NCBI RefSeq assembly: GCF_000285275.1
Contig: NZ_CADO01000067.1
Span: 62,001-126,000 of the forward strand
Source: Acetobacter pasteurianus subsp. pasteurianus LMG 1262 = NBRC 106471
GTDB taxonomy: Bacteria > Pseudomonadota > Alphaproteobacteria > Acetobacterales > Acetobacteraceae
Direction of reading: 5' to 3'
DNA length: 64,000 nucleotides
Made by a program: the position numbers and the translations under genes. The notes under the pieces were generated by a model. It worked only from the letters and a program-made list of their open reading frames with translations. It made no database searches and was not told the origin of the DNA. Of this stretch, positions 18,627 through 31,273 are shown one piece after another (positions within the stretch are counted from its first letter, which is position 1; each line of letters starts with the position of its first letter).

Positions 18627-19697
18627 GTGCATACGCAACCCACCCTGCGTCCCATTAATCTGGGCGGTATTGTTTTGGATACCCCCGTCATTCTGGCCCC
18701 CATGTCTGGCGTAACAGATCTGCCGTTCCGGCGTCTGGCACGTAAGTTGGGGGCTGGTCTTGTTGTTTCTGAAATGATCGCCTCCTGGGCGATGGTGCGT
18801 GAAAACGATACCACCTTGCGTATGGCAGAGGTGGCGGATGCTGGCGGCCCCAATGCCGTGCAGCTTGCCGGGTGTGACCCGGATGCCATGGCAGAGGCCG
18901 CACGTATTGCTGTAGGCCGTGGGGCAGATCTTATTGATATCAACTTTGGCTGCCCTGTTAAAAAAGTGGCCGTTGGCCAAATGGCCGGTTCTGCCCTTAT
19001 GCGGGACGAAGGTGCTGCCGAGCGTTTGTTGGCGGCGGTGGTAAAGGCTGTGCCTGTGCCGGTTACCCTTAAAATGCGCATGGGGTGGGACCATGAGCAC
19101 CTGAACGCACCTGTGCTGGCCCGGATTGCACAGGATGTGGGTATCCGCATGATTACGGTGCATGGCCGTACGCGCCAGCAGTTTTACAATGGCACTGCCA
19201 ATTGGGCCTTTGTAAAAAATGTAAAGGAAGCGGTAGATCTGCCCGTTATCGTAAACGGTGATATTCTTACCGTTGGAGATGCGCGGGAAGCCTTGGCCCA
19301 ATCTGGTGCAGATGGGGTGATGATCGGGCGCGGCTGTTATGGGCGCCCGTGGTTTTTGGCACAGGTGGCACACGCTTTACGCACGGGGCAGGAAATTCCA
19401 GACCCCGCATTGCCGGAAGAAAAAGCCATTGTGCTGGAACATTATAATATGATGCTGGAGCACTTTGGTCAGCGCCCGGGCCTGCGTCTGGCACGTAAGC
19501 ATGTGTCTTGGTATTCGGCTGGGTTGCATGGCTCGGCCTCATTCCGGGCTGCGTTTAACCGGGTAGAAACGCCAGAAGAAGCCATTGCCATGATTGCTGA
19601 TTTTTATGATCAGCAAATTGCGGCAGGTGCCGTGCGAGAACCACGTGTTTCTCGCCACGCTATGGCGCAACAGCAAGATCAGGTTCAGGCGGCGTGA
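18627..19697 (+). CDS. dusB: tRNA-dihydrouridine synthase, DusB/NifR3 type
   Basis: FMN enzyme reducing uridines in tRNA. The TIM barrel begins [19 protein letters not shown]; the catalytic cysteine is Cys109 in [31 protein letters not shown] and [16 protein letters not shown] mark the phosphate and FMN sites. The start is a GTG. The stop overlaps the ntrB start by four bases, the usual alphaproteobacterial nifR3-ntrB-ntrC arrangement, so it is the first gene of the Ntr operon. Confidence 0.94.
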   Translation: MHTQPTLRPINLGGIVLDTPVILAPMSGVTDLPFRRLARKLGAGLVVSEMIASWAMVRENDTTLRMAEVADAGGPNAVQLAGCDPDAMAEAARIAVGRGADLIDINFGCPVKKVAVGQMAGSALMRDEGAAERLLAAVVKAVPVPVTLKMRMGWDHEHLNAPVLARIAQDVGIRMITVHGRTRQQFYNGTANWAFVKNVKEAVDLPVIVNGDILTVGDAREALAQSGADGVMIGRGCYGRPWFLAQVAHALRTGQEIPDPALPEEKAIVLEHYNMMLEHFGQRPGLRLARKHVSWYSAGLHGSASFRAAFNRVETPEEAIAMIADFYDQQIAAGAVREPRVSRHAMAQQQDQVQAA

Positions 19698-20803
19698 AGC
19701 CAAAAGCAGCGCATGGGGCCAACCAGCCCGATGCGGCGCTTGTTCTGGACAGTCTGCCCGTTCCGGTTTTGGAAATAGGGCCACAAAATACAATTCTTGC
19801 AGCGAATATGGCGGCGGAAGAGTTTTTTGGCATGTCTCGCCATCAGTTGCGGCACGGCGGCTTGGCAGAAGTGGTTGCTCAGGATCACCCAGTTTATCTG
19901 CTGCTTGAACATGTACGCACCCGTGGTGGGAGTGTGACGGAGCATGAACTGCTGTTCAGTTCCCCGCGCTTTCATCATGAGGGTGTGAGCGTTCAGGCTG
20001 CCGATGTGCCAGATTATCCAGACATCATTCTGCTGACATTTCATGAACCCTCTGCCGCCCGTATGTTGGACCAGCAACTGGCTTACCGTTCTGCGGCGCG
20101 CAGTGTTTCCGGGTTGGCGGCCATGTTGGCGCATGAGGTGCGCAACCCTTTGTCTGGCATTAAAGGGGCCGCGCAGTTGCTGGAGCAGGCCGTAACGGAT
20201 GCAGACCGTGATCTGGCCACCCTGATTTGTGATGAAGTTGACCGGATTGACGCGCTGGTTGACCGCATGGGTATGTTTGGTGAAGCGCAGCTCGATTTTC
20301 GTGCGCTCAATATTCACAGAATACTGGAGCATGTGCGCCTGCTAGCCAGTAATGGTTTTGCCAAGGACATCAAGATTGTCGAGCGTTATGATCCATCTTT
20401 GCCCCATGTATGGGGGGATAGGGACAGGTTGGTGCAGGTGTTGCTCAACTTGGTGAAAAATGCGGCCGAGGCCATACGCAACACGGGTCAGGATGGGGAG
20501 ATCACGCTGCTTACCAGCTATCGCCCTGGTATTCGGGTGGCTGTGCCCGGCACAGCGCAATGGCGGCATCTTCCACTGGTGGTCACTGTGCGGGATACGG
20601 GGCCGGGTATTTCCGAAACAGTGCGCCCACATCTGTTCGAACCATTTGTTTCCACAAAGGTAAACGGAAGTGGTTTGGGGCTGGCCTTGGTTGGCAAGGT
20701 AATGGACGACCACGGTGGCGTTATCGAAGTGGAAAGCCGCCCCGGATGCACAGAAATCAGCTTATTTCTGCCGATTGTCGATCATATGAGTCACTCGGGG
20801 TGA
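19694..20803 (+). CDS. ntrB: Nitrogen-regulation sensor histidine kinase
   Basis: A 369-aa soluble kinase: N-terminal PAS domain (about 14-120), then the phosphorylation site [12 protein letters not shown] with His147, an N-box ([13 protein letters not shown]), and the ATP-binding G-boxes VRDTGPGIS and [12 protein letters not shown]. No membrane helices are seen, which fits NtrB rather than NtrY. It is known to be controlled by PII and to phosphorylate NtrC. It starts with a GTG overlapping the dusB stop, and ntrC follows 56 bases later. Confidence 0.93.
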   Translation: MKPKAAHGANQPDAALVLDSLPVPVLEIGPQNTILAANMAAEEFFGMSRHQLRHGGLAEVVAQDHPVYLLLEHVRTRGGSVTEHELLFSSPRFHHEGVSVQAADVPDYPDIILLTFHEPSAARMLDQQLAYRSAARSVSGLAAMLAHEVRNPLSGIKGAAQLLEQAVTDADRDLATLICDEVDRIDALVDRMGMFGEAQLDFRALNIHRILEHVRLLASNGFAKDIKIVERYDPSLPHVWGDRDRLVQVLLNLVKNAAEAIRNTGQDGEITLLTSYRPGIRVAVPGTAQWRHLPLVVTVRDTGPGISETVRPHLFEPFVSTKVNGSGLGLALVGKVMDDHGGVIEVESRPGCTEISLFLPIVDHMSHSG

Positions 20804-20859
20804 TGCGCCCCTTTGTTCAACAGTTCTGTTTTTCAGCTTTTTATCTGGTTTGAGACGTT

Positions 20860-22302
20860 ATGACACCGCTGCCCACCATTCTTGTTGCTGATGATGATCG
20901 TTCTATTCGCACTGTGCTGGGGCAGGCATTGGGTCGGGCAGGCTATCAGGTGCAAACCACGCCTTCCGTCAACACACTCTGGCAATGGGTGCAGGAAGGT
21001 GAGGGCGATCTGGTGATTACGGATGTAATCATGCCAGATGGCAGTGGGTTGGATCTGGTAACGCGCATTCGCCAATTTCGGCCCGATCTGCGCGTTATTG
21101 TCATGAGCGCTCAATCAACTCTGACAACAGCTGTAAAAGCGACGCAGCGGGGTGCGTTTGAATATCTGGCCAAACCGTTTGATTTGAAGGAACTGCTGGC
21201 GGTTGTGGCAAGAGCGCTGACAACGCCAGTGCAGGAAGCCGAAAAACCAGCAGCAGATCAACCACCAGAAGAGCGCCTGCCTTTAATCGGGCAATCTGTT
21301 GTGATGCAGGGGATCTACCGTAGCATTGCCCGGCTGACCACGTCTGATCTCACAGTGATGATCTCGGGTGAGAGCGGTACGGGTAAGGAACTGGTAGCCC
21401 ACGCATTGCATGAGTATGGGCGGCGCAGAAGCGGGCCTTTTGTGGCCGTTAATATGGCGGCTATCCCGCGCAAACAGATTGAAAGTGAACTGTTTGGGTA
21501 TGAGCGTGGGGGCACACAGGGCCGTATGCCCGGGCGGTTTGAGCAGGCTACAGGTGGCACGCTGTTTTTAGATGAAATTGGAGACATGCCGCAGGAAGCG
21601 CAAACTCGTTTGCTGCGTGTTTTGCAGGAAGGTGAATTTACCACGGTAGGGGGCACAACGCCCTTGCGTGCAGATGTGCGCATTATAGCCGCCACGCATA
21701 GAGATTTGCGGCAGGCTATTCAGGCCGGTACTTTCCGTGAAGATCTTTATTACCGCCTGAACGTGGTGCCCTTGCGTCTGCCCCCCTTGCGGGAAAGGCT
21801 GGAAGATATTCCACTACTGGCGCGGCATTTTCTCTCTCAGTGCCGGGATGAAGGTGGAACTTACAGAATTCTGGATGAAAGTGCCATTACACGGCTTCAG
21901 GCTTGGCGCTGGCCGGGCAATGTGCGCGAGTTGGAAAACCTTATCCGCCGTATTGTGGCCCTGTATTCTCAGGAAACCATTACAGGCGATGTGATTGATG
22001 CGGAACTGGCCGAGCCTTTGGCGCATGATCCGATTCCCAATAGCGTGATGGCGGCGGAGCCTTTGTCTGAATCTGTTTCTCGCCATATCGCCCGTTATCT
22101 GGAAGCAGGGCGTGATGGCGTGCCGCTGCATGATCTGCACGCCCGGATTATTGCGGAAGTTGAACGACCGCTTATCCAGATGACACTAGCCGAAACACGG
22201 GGCAACCAGATCAAAGCCGCCGCCATGCTCGGGCTGAACCGAAATACATTGCGTAAAAAAATTCGAGACCTTGAGATTCCTGTCGTTCGTGGCGTAGTCT
22301 GA
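20860..22302 (+). CDS. ntrC: Nitrogen-regulation response regulator, lacking the GAFTGA loop
   Basis: A 480-aa three-domain regulator: receiver (DDD at 11-13, phospho-acceptor Asp55, Lys105), AAA+ domain (Walker A GESGTGKE at 170-177, Walker B TLFLDE at 234-239), and a Fis-type helix-turn-helix at the end ([19 protein letters not shown]). The normal sigma54-contacting sequence ERGAFTGA is replaced by ERGGTQGR at 215-222, and the loop is shortened. All the ATPase motifs are otherwise kept. This suggests it does not activate sigma54 promoters in the classical way; a comparable loss is known in Rhodobacter capsulatus NtrC, which works with the housekeeping sigma factor. Confidence 0.92.
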   Translation: MTPLPTILVADDDRSIRTVLGQALGRAGYQVQTTPSVNTLWQWVQEGEGDLVITDVIMPDGSGLDLVTRIRQFRPDLRVIVMSAQSTLTTAVKATQRGAFEYLAKPFDLKELLAVVARALTTPVQEAEKPAADQPPEERLPLIGQSVVMQGIYRSIARLTTSDLTVMISGESGTGKELVAHALHEYGRRRSGPFVAVNMAAIPRKQIESELFGYERGGTQGRMPGRFEQATGGTLFLDEIGDMPQEAQTRLLRVLQEGEFTTVGGTTPLRADVRIIAATHRDLRQAIQAGTFREDLYYRLNVVPLRLPPLRERLEDIPLLARHFLSQCRDEGGTYRILDESAITRLQAWRWPGNVRELENLIRRIVALYSQETITGDVIDAELAEPLAHDPIPNSVMAAEPLSESVSRHIARYLEAGRDGVPLHDLHARIIAEVERPLIQMTLAETRGNQIKAAAMLGLNRNTLRKKIRDLEIPVVRGVV

Positions 22303-22311
22303 ACCTCAGGC

Positions 22312-24576
22312 ATGAAGCAGTTTCTGTTCTCCCTCAGGCACCTCCTTTCTCGCACACGCCTGCATTGGCTTTTGCGTTCTCTGGAACGTAAAACCGTTGC
22401 CATTACACTTGCTGCATTGGCTTTGTGTTTGGGGTTTGCCACGTTTGTGGTGCTTTCAGGTGGAATGTCCTTTGGGCATTATTCCCTGATCGAACCCTTG
22501 CTCCTATTTTTAAACGGTATGGTGCTGGCCCTGCTTGTGGTGGCCTTGGCTATTCGTATCGGCCCCATGGTGCGCGAGCATCGGAAAGGGCTGGCAGGGG
22601 CGCGGCTGCATGTGCGGCTGGTTACGCTGTTTGGTATTGTGGCTGTGGCCCCCACACTTGTGGTGGGCGCGTTTGCAACGCTGTTTTTCCATTACGGAAT
22701 TCAGATCTGGTTTTCAGATCGGGTTAACACGGCTCTAAACGAAGCCTTGCAGGCTTCTCGCGGTTATCTGGTGGAGCATAACGCCAATATCCGCACAGAT
22801 GCGTTCTCGATGGCCAATTACATCATGAGCGCCCAGAATGAGCTGGCCGCCAGTGGCATGGATCTGTTTCAGGATCACGATGCCTTGGCGCAGATGCTGG
22901 ACAGTCAGGCCACCATGCGCGGGCTGACAGAAGCCTTGGTGTATGATCCCATCACCAACAAAGTTGTGGCGGCTGGCGGGTTGATGAGCCGCACCGGATA
23001 TTTGCAGGAGCTGCCTCCTCCTGCTGCCACGGTTATGGCGCGCTCCAACGATGTAGCTATTCTGGATTCTCCAGATGAACGCACAGTGCGCGCTGTGGTG
23101 GAACTTTCCCAAACGCCAGCGCTTATGCTGGTGATTACCCGGCTGGTTGATCCAACCATTCTGGAGCACATGCACCGTACGGAAAAGGTGGTGTCGGATT
23201 ACAAGCGGCTGAGCAACAACCGCGCCAAGATCCAGCTGACATTTGTCATGATCTTTGCGTTGGTGGCATTGCTGGTGCTTGCCGCCGCAGCCTTGATCGG
23301 GCTGGCATTGGCAAACCAGATAGCCCGTCCGCTGGGTTTGCTGAGTGTAGCTGCACGGCGGGTGAGTGAGGGGGATTTAGGTGTTCATGTGCCTGAAAAT
23401 GACAGGGATGATGAAGTCGCCAGTCTTTCTCGCGCCTTTAACCGCATGACAGAAGAACTGGCCAGCCAGCGTTCGGAACTGATGGCTGCATATGGGCAGA
23501 TCAATGAGCGTCGGCGTTTTACGGAGGCCGTGCTTTCTGGTGTTTCAGCCGGTGTGATCGGGCTGGATGTGAAGCAGAACATCGAACTGCCAAACCGCGC
23601 CGCCTGTGTTTTGCTACAAACCGATCTAATGGATGCCATTGGTGAACCCTTGGCCCAACGTGTGCCAGAGTTTGCCGAATTCTTGCAGGAAGCGCGCACA
23701 ACGCCAGATGCCGTGCTTACGCGGGAAATTCAGATCGGCCAGCAGGCCAGCCAGCGTACCTTGCTGGTGCGTTTGGGGGCAGAACTGCGTGGTACGATTA
23801 CTGAAGGGTATGTGATGACATTTGATGACATTACGGCCCTGCAACAGGCGCAACGTAAGGCCGCATGGGCCGATGTGGCGCGGCGTATTGCGCATGAAAT
23901 CAAGAATCCACTCACCCCCATCCAGCTTGCTGCAGAACGGCTAAAGCGGCGTTTTCTAAAAGAAATTACTTCCGATCCCGATACATTTTCGCAATGTGCA
24001 GATACAATCGTGCGGCAGGTGGGGGATATCGGGCGTATGGTGGATGAGTTTTCGGCCTTTGCACGCATGCCGCAGCCTGTCATGAAAGATGAGGATATTT
24101 CGCGTATTGTGCGTGAGGTGCTGGTTCTGCAAAGAAACGCACACCCGGAAATCGCCTATCATCTGGATATTCCAGACAGAGGCCCCAAAGCACGATGTGA
24201 TAGAAGATTGATAAGTCAGGCACTTATTAATCTTTTGCAGAATGCGGCGGATGCCATTGCCATGACAGCCAGACAGGGCGAAGCTATAGATCAGGCACCT
24301 GCAACCAAGGGTGAAGTATCGGTTCGGATTATAGAAGGGGCAGAAGATATCGCCATACAAGTGGCAGATAACGGAGTTGGGCTTCCATCGGATGACAGAA
24401 ATCGTCTGACGGAACCTTATGTGACGCACAAAGCCAAGGGTACTGGTTTAGGTTTGGCTATTGTGAAAAAGATCATGGAAGATCATGGTGGAACAGTGCG
24501 TCTGGAAGACAAAGCGGGAGAAAGAGGAACTGTGACTACTCTGATTTTGTCGGTGAAAGACAACCATGGCGCATGA
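22312..24576 (+). CDS. ntrY: Nitrogen-regulation membrane sensor kinase NtrY
   Basis: A 754-aa membrane kinase. Helices near residues 28-45, 55-80 and 100-125 and a further helix around 305-335 bracket a periplasmic sensing region of about 180 residues. These are followed by a HAMP domain (ANQIARPLGLLSVAARR), a PAS domain (about 395-510), the phospho-acceptor ARRIAHEIKNPLTPIQ, an N-box (LINLLQNAADA), and G-boxes VADNGVGLPS and GTGLGLAIVKKI. It starts nine bases after the ntrC stop and overlaps ntrX by 11 bases. NtrY/NtrX pairs are known to respond to nitrogen and redox or microaerobic cues. Confidence 0.93.
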   Translation: MKQFLFSLRHLLSRTRLHWLLRSLERKTVAITLAALALCLGFATFVVLSGGMSFGHYSLIEPLLLFLNGMVLALLVVALAIRIGPMVREHRKGLAGARLHVRLVTLFGIVAVAPTLVVGAFATLFFHYGIQIWFSDRVNTALNEALQASRGYLVEHNANIRTDAFSMANYIMSAQNELAASGMDLFQDHDALAQMLDSQATMRGLTEALVYDPITNKVVAAGGLMSRTGYLQELPPPAATVMARSNDVAILDSPDERTVRAVVELSQTPALMLVITRLVDPTILEHMHRTEKVVSDYKRLSNNRAKIQLTFVMIFALVALLVLAAAALIGLALANQIARPLGLLSVAARRVSEGDLGVHVPENDRDDEVASLSRAFNRMTEELASQRSELMAAYGQINERRRFTEAVLSGVSAGVIGLDVKQNIELPNRAACVLLQTDLMDAIGEPLAQRVPEFAEFLQEARTTPDAVLTREIQIGQQASQRTLLVRLGAELRGTITEGYVMTFDDITALQQAQRKAAWADVARRIAHEIKNPLTPIQLAAERLKRRFLKEITSDPDTFSQCADTIVRQVGDIGRMVDEFSAFARMPQPVMKDEDISRIVREVLVLQRNAHPEIAYHLDIPDRGPKARCDRRLISQALINLLQNAADAIAMTARQGEAIDQAPATKGEVSVRIIEGAEDIAIQVADNGVGLPSDDRNRLTEPYVTHKAKGTGLGLAIVKKIMEDHGGTVRLEDKAGERGTVTTLILSVKDNHGA

Positions 24577-25957
24577 AATCCTGATTGTTGATGATGAACC
24601 CGATATCAGAATGCTGATTGAAGGTATTCTGAGTGATGAAGGTTATGAAACGCGCGTAGCCGCCAGTGCAGATACGGCATTGGCTGCTTTTAGGGCGCGC
24701 AGGCCATCACTGGTTATTCTGGATGTCTGGCTACAGGGTTCGGACATGGATGGCTTGGCTATCCTGCAAGCCATGAAGGCCGAGGAACCTTCTGTCCCGG
24801 TTGTCATGATTTCTGGCCATGGCACAATTGAAACAGCCGTGGCAGCGCTCCAGCATGGTGCTTACGATTTTATAGAAAAGCCATTTCAGGCAGACCGTCT
24901 GCTGGTTATTGTGCGGCGCGCGCTGGAGGCTTCGCGGCTGGCGCGTGAGAATGAAGAACTGCGCATAAAGGCCGGGCAGGATACGGAACTGTATGGAAAC
25001 AGTGCCCAGATTGCCGCCGTTAGAAACCAGATAGAAAAAGTGGCGCCCACCGGTTCCCGCGTGCTGATTAGCGGAGGGCCGGGTTCTGGCAAGGAAGTTG
25101 CCGCCCGTATGATTCATGCCCGCTCCAAGCGGGAAGATGGGCCCTTTGTTGCGCTCAACTGCGCCACTCTGGCACCGGGACGTTTTGAGGAAGAACTGTT
25201 TGGGCTTGAAGGTGGCACAGAAGGCGTGGGCCGTCGCACAGGGGTTCTGGAACGTGCGCATGGTGGCACGCTGCTGCTGGATGAAGTGGCAGACATGCCG
25301 CTGGAAACGCAGGGCAAGATTGTAAGAGCCTTGCAGGATCAGACATTTGAACGCTTGGGTGGTGATGCCCGCGTTAAAGTGGATGTGCGTGTATTGGCCA
25401 CCACTAACCGTGATCTGCAGGCCGAAATTATGGCCGGGCGTTTCCGGGAAGATCTGTATTATCGGCTGGCAGTTGTGCCGCTGCGTATGCCCGCGCTGCG
25501 AGAAAGGCGGGATGATATTCCCGGTCTGGCTGCAATGTTTTTGCGCCGGGCGGCAGAAATGGCTGGTTTGCCCACGCGTGAACTTTCTCCCGATGCCGTT
25601 GCAGCCCTTCAGGCCTATGACTGGCCGGGCAATGTGCGTGAACTGCGTAATCTGATGGAACGTGTGCTGATTATGCAGCCCGGTAGCAGCCAGGAACCCA
25701 TTCGGGCAGATATGCTACCTTCTACTGTGGGTGAAAGTGCACCTGCATTGCTGAAGTTTGATGCCTCAACAGATGTCATGGCCTTGCCTTTGCGAGAAGC
25801 CCGCGATCTGTTTGAAACCCAGTATCTGCAAGCCCAGCTTTTGCGTTTTGGTGGCAATATCAGTCGCACGGCGCTGTTTGTGGGCATGGAGCGCAGTGCT
25901 TTGCATCGCAAACTTAAGCAGCTTGGTGTAACATCTGAGGAACGAGGCGCGGGCTGA
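24566..25957 (+). CDS. ntrX: Response regulator NtrX
   Basis: A 463-aa partner of NtrY. Receiver with acidic DDE at 9-11, Asp53 and Lys105; AAA+ domain with Walker A GGPGSGKE at 170-177 and Walker B TLLLDE near 235-240; C-terminal Fis-type helix ISRTALFVGMERSALHRKLK. As in most NtrX proteins the GAFTGA loop is absent: the segment after ELFGLE reads GGTEGVGRRTG. The start lies inside the ntrY end, so the two are translationally coupled. hfq follows 76 bases later. Confidence 0.93.
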   Translation: MAHEILIVDDEPDIRMLIEGILSDEGYETRVAASADTALAAFRARRPSLVILDVWLQGSDMDGLAILQAMKAEEPSVPVVMISGHGTIETAVAALQHGAYDFIEKPFQADRLLVIVRRALEASRLARENEELRIKAGQDTELYGNSAQIAAVRNQIEKVAPTGSRVLISGGPGSGKEVAARMIHARSKREDGPFVALNCATLAPGRFEEELFGLEGGTEGVGRRTGVLERAHGGTLLLDEVADMPLETQGKIVRALQDQTFERLGGDARVKVDVRVLATTNRDLQAEIMAGRFREDLYYRLAVVPLRMPALRERRDDIPGLAAMFLRRAAEMAGLPTRELSPDAVAALQAYDWPGNVRELRNLMERVLIMQPGSSQEPIRADMLPSTVGESAPALLKFDASTDVMALPLREARDLFETQYLQAQLLRFGGNISRTALFVGMERSALHRKLKQLGVTSEERGAG

Positions 25958-26033
25958 CATGTTTCAAGGTTGCAGGCTTTAGGCAGGCAGTCCGGCTAAA
26001 ATATAATAATGAGAACGGAATAGGGCCTCCACT

Positions 26034-26318
26034 GTGGAAAAAGAGAGTGCATATAACGTGCAGGATGCGTTCCTGAACCAGATCCGGCGCTCACGCGCGG
26101 CTGTTACTGTGTTTCTGGTGAACGGCGTTAAGTTACAGGGATTTATTACATGGTTTGATGATGAGGTTGTTCTTTTACGGCGTGATGAACAAACCCAGCT
26201 TATCTACAAGCATGCCATCAGCACGGTAATGCCCAGCATTCCTGTCAATATTTCCGATTCCAACACTGCCGATGCGCAGGCAGACAGGGACCTTTCTCTT
26301 GGCGACGAGTTTCTCTGA
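26034..26318 (+). CDS. hfq: RNA chaperone Hfq
   Basis: A 94-aa Sm-like protein that pairs small RNAs with messages. Sm1 includes [20 protein letters not shown] and NGVKLQG; Sm2 is the almost invariant YKHAIST. A short acidic tail (SLGDEFL) follows the core. The GTG start at 26034 gives the usual N-terminus. Position right after ntrX and before hflX is typical for alphaproteobacteria. The last 20 bases overlap the start of hflX. Confidence 0.94.
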   Translation: MEKESAYNVQDAFLNQIRRSRAAVTVFLVNGVKLQGFITWFDDEVVLLRRDEQTQLIYKHAISTVMPSIPVNISDSNTADAQADRDLSLGDEFL

Positions 26319-27618
26319 AAAGAAAAAGAAAGTAGCAACCCGTGCGGCAGTTATTCTGCCGTGGGAGCGTTCTGCCCATGGGCAGGATGTGCGGGCCGCA
26401 GAAGCACGGTTGGAAGAAGCCGTGGGGCTTACAGCCTCTATTGGGCTGGTTATTGTGCGCAAGGATGTATTGCTTCTGCGCAGCAGACGTTCCGCCACTT
26501 TGTTAGGCAAGGGGCAGGTAGATTCCCTGCGTATTGCCGTTAAGGCAGATCAGGTTGATGTGGTGGTGGTGGATGCAAAGCTCAGCCCAGCCCAGCAGCG
26601 TAATCTGGAAACAGAGTGCGGTTGTAAGGTTATAGATCGTACCGGCCTTATTCTGGATATTTTTGGTGCCCGTGCCGCCACAAAAGAAGGCACTTTGCAG
26701 GTTGAACTTGCGCATCTGGAATATCAGCGTTCCCGCCTTGTGCGGTTGTGGACCCATCTTGAACGCCAGCGTGGTGGCTTTGGCTTTCTTGGTGGCCCCG
26801 GTGAAACCCAGATTGAAGCTGACCGGCGTATGATCGGTGATCGTATCGTGCGGCTTAAAAAAGATCTGGAGCAGGTGCGGCGCACACGTGGCTTGCACCG
26901 GCAGGCGCGTAAGCGCGTGCCTTTTCCGGTGGTGGCCTTGGTGGGCTATACCAACGCAGGTAAATCCACACTGTTCAATGCGCTAACTGGTGCCACCGTA
27001 TATGCGCAGGACCAGCTTTTTGCGACGCTAGACCCCACCATGCGTGCGATTGATCTGCCCTCTGGCCGCAGGGTTATTCTGTCTGACACGGTAGGATTTA
27101 TCAGTGATCTGCCAACGGAACTGATTGCAGCCTTCCGTGCCACGTTGGAAGAAGTGGCAGAGGCAGATATTATCCTGCATGTGCGCGATGTGGCGCATCC
27201 AGACAGCGCATCCCAGAAAAAAGATGTGCTGGGCGTTCTGGAAGGCATGGCAAAGGATGACATGCTGGAACAGGATTGGCCGGAACGCATAATTGAAGTG
27301 CTGAACAAGGTTGATCTGCTTGGTGGCCCCGAAGCTATTCCACAAACAGAAGATACCATTGCCATTTCCGCCATTACGGGGGAGGGGCTGGAAACACTTC
27401 TGGCGCGTATTGATGCGCGTATTACCCAAGGTATGGAAACGGTGCGTTATTGTTTGCCGCTGGCAGATGGAGCGGCCTCGGCCTGGCTTTACCAGCACGG
27501 TGAAGTGGTCGCGCGAGAAGACAAGGATGAACAGACAGATATTACAGTTCGTCTTTCAACAGAAGATCGTGCGCGGTTTGAGCGCCAGTTTTCCCACATC
27601 CAACCGATGATTGCTTAA
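26299..27618 (+). CDS. hflX: Ribosome-associated GTPase HflX
   Basis: GTPase that binds the large ribosomal subunit and helps split or rescue stalled ribosomes. The N-terminal HflX domain ends in the glycine-rich [13 protein letters not shown]; the G domain has G1 [10 protein letters not shown]3 [10 protein letters not shown] and G4 NKVD. The TTG at 26299 is chosen because AGGGA lies eight bases upstream and the product then begins [11 protein letters not shown]; an ATG at 26272 would add nine residues. Either start is inside hfq, so the genes overlap. A hairpin terminator follows. Confidence 0.92.
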   Translation: MATSFSEKKKKVATRAAVILPWERSAHGQDVRAAEARLEEAVGLTASIGLVIVRKDVLLLRSRRSATLLGKGQVDSLRIAVKADQVDVVVVDAKLSPAQQRNLETECGCKVIDRTGLILDIFGARAATKEGTLQVELAHLEYQRSRLVRLWTHLERQRGGFGFLGGPGETQIEADRRMIGDRIVRLKKDLEQVRRTRGLHRQARKRVPFPVVALVGYTNAGKSTLFNALTGATVYAQDQLFATLDPTMRAIDLPSGRRVILSDTVGFISDLPTELIAAFRATLEEVAEADIILHVRDVAHPDSASQKKDVLGVLEGMAKDDMLEQDWPERIIEVLNKVDLLGGPEAIPQTEDTIAISAITGEGLETLLARIDARITQGMETVRYCLPLADGAASAWLYQHGEVVAREDKDEQTDITVRLSTEDRARFERQFSHIQPMIA

Positions 27619-27630
27619 AAAAGAAAAACT

Positions 27631-27669
27631 CTGACATCAGGATTTTGAGAATATCTATCCTGATGTCAG
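27631..27669. terminator. Terminator between hflX and the Nudix gene
   Basis: A 13-bp perfect stem (CTGACATCAGGAT and its complement) with a 13-base loop lies between converging genes. The flank read from the minus strand is T-rich, so it serves the Nudix gene at least as well as hflX. Confidence 0.75.
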
Positions 27670-27678
27670 ATGTCTTAT

Positions 27679-28311
27679 TCAGTCAAAATCTGTAGGCAGT
27701 TCCGGATTTGCATGATGTGCAAAAAGCCGGGCTATTTCGTGCGGTGTAATCCGTCCGGTTGAAATATCCTGCGGGATATTCTCCTGCGCAAAAAAGCCGA
27801 CCTCGCTTGTTTCAATACTGGTGGTGGGTGTGCCGCCCGTTATTTCACCCAGAAAAAAGAGCTTGGTTACAGAAAAAGGTTCTGGCGGCATATGCCCTTG
27901 GCGTGCCCGATCCATCGCCATGGCCAGTTTGGTAATCTGCACTGTATAGCCGGTTTCTTCCCATACTTCTTTGGCTGCACATTCAGATGCTGTCAGGTTC
28001 ACATCAGTCCAGCCGCCAGGCACGGTCCAGCGGTTGCTGTCCAGAACTTCGCGCACCATCAGCAGGCGGTTTTGCGCATCAAAAACACCAACACGCACTT
28101 CCAGCTTGGGGGTAGCGTAACCGGATTGCTGGCTAAACAGGTTTTCTATTTTCTGCACATCGACATTGCTGCCTTCGGCCATCATCTGTGCGGCCAAATT
28201 CCGCAGCATTTCATAGCGTTCTTTATCGAACGGGTCTTGTGCATAGGTAAGCCCTGTCTGGGCAATGGCCTGAATTTCTCTGGCCCATACCAGCCAAACA
28301 GGTTCCGACAT
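27679..28311 (-). CDS. Nudix hydrolase with N-terminal helical domain
   Basis: A 210-aa protein: a helical N-terminal domain of the type found before some Nudix folds (residues 1-65), then the Nudix domain, which hydrolyses nucleoside diphosphates linked to another moiety. The Nudix box spans about 100-122 and keeps the metal-binding KEVWEETGY core. It departs from consensus: the first Glu is Leu106 and the Arg of the RE pair is Lys114. The related box in this subfamily is usually complete, so activity may be altered. The product may act on ADP-ribose-type or CDP-choline-type substrates; I cannot say which. Its gene follows clpB on the same strand but behind a terminator. Confidence 0.8.
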   Translation of the reverse strand: MSEPVWLVWAREIQAIAQTGLTYAQDPFDKERYEMLRNLAAQMMAEGSNVDVQKIENLFSQQSGYATPKLEVRVGVFDAQNRLLMVREVLDSNRWTVPGGWTDVNLTASECAAKEVWEETGYTVQITKLAMAMDRARQGHMPPEPFSVTKLFFLGEITGGTPTTSIETSEVGFFAQENIPQDISTGRITPHEIARLFAHHANPELPTDFD

Positions 28312-28343
28312 TCTGTAGTCCTTCTATAAGAAAGTTTCATAAA

Positions 28344-28374
28344 AAAACGGGAAGGCACTGGGCCTTCCCGTTTT
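28344..28374 (-). terminator. clpB terminator
   Basis: A stem of 12-13 bp (AAAACGGGAAGG and its complement) with a short loop lies just after the clpB stop on the minus strand, followed by a T run (A run at 28341-28347 on the plus strand). Confidence 0.85.
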
Positions 28375-28401
28375 GTGTAACACACTCAGCCAAGGCAGAA
28401 A

Positions 28402-31017
<2,616 letters not shown>

Positions 31018-31112
31018 TATAATCCCTCTTGTCCCTTTTACATCAGGCGACTGAAGGCCCTGCTGGCATCCCATGCAGGCAATGTCAGCGTGGTCTCATT
31101 CTTCACAAATTG

Positions 31113-31141
31113 AGATTGGAATGTTGAGAGAGACAATCAAG
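31113..31141 (-). promoter_or_regulatory. Candidate heat-shock (RpoH-type) promoter of clpB
   Basis: On the minus strand, CTTGATT (31141-31135) is followed, after about 15 bases, by CCAATCT (31119-31113). This resembles the CTTGAAA and CCCCATNT elements of RpoH promoters with an acceptable spacing. It lies about 100 bases before the clpB start, where heat-shock control is expected. Confidence 0.4.
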
Positions 31142-31218
31142 GGGGTGTGATGCGTTTTCGTGCATGGGTGGTAGATGGTGCGGGCAGAACATCCTTGAAA
31201 CGTCAGGGTTTCCAATAA

Positions 31219-31250
31219 AAAAGGCAGCACCCGTTAAGGTGCTGCCTTTT
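31219..31250 (-). terminator. sodB terminator
   Basis: A 13-bp perfect stem (AAAAGGCAGCACC and its complement) with a six-base loop lies 24 bases after the sodB stop on the minus strand and is followed by T-rich sequence. Confidence 0.88.
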
Positions 31251-31273
31251 GTGTTTTCCCTATAAGGAAAAAC

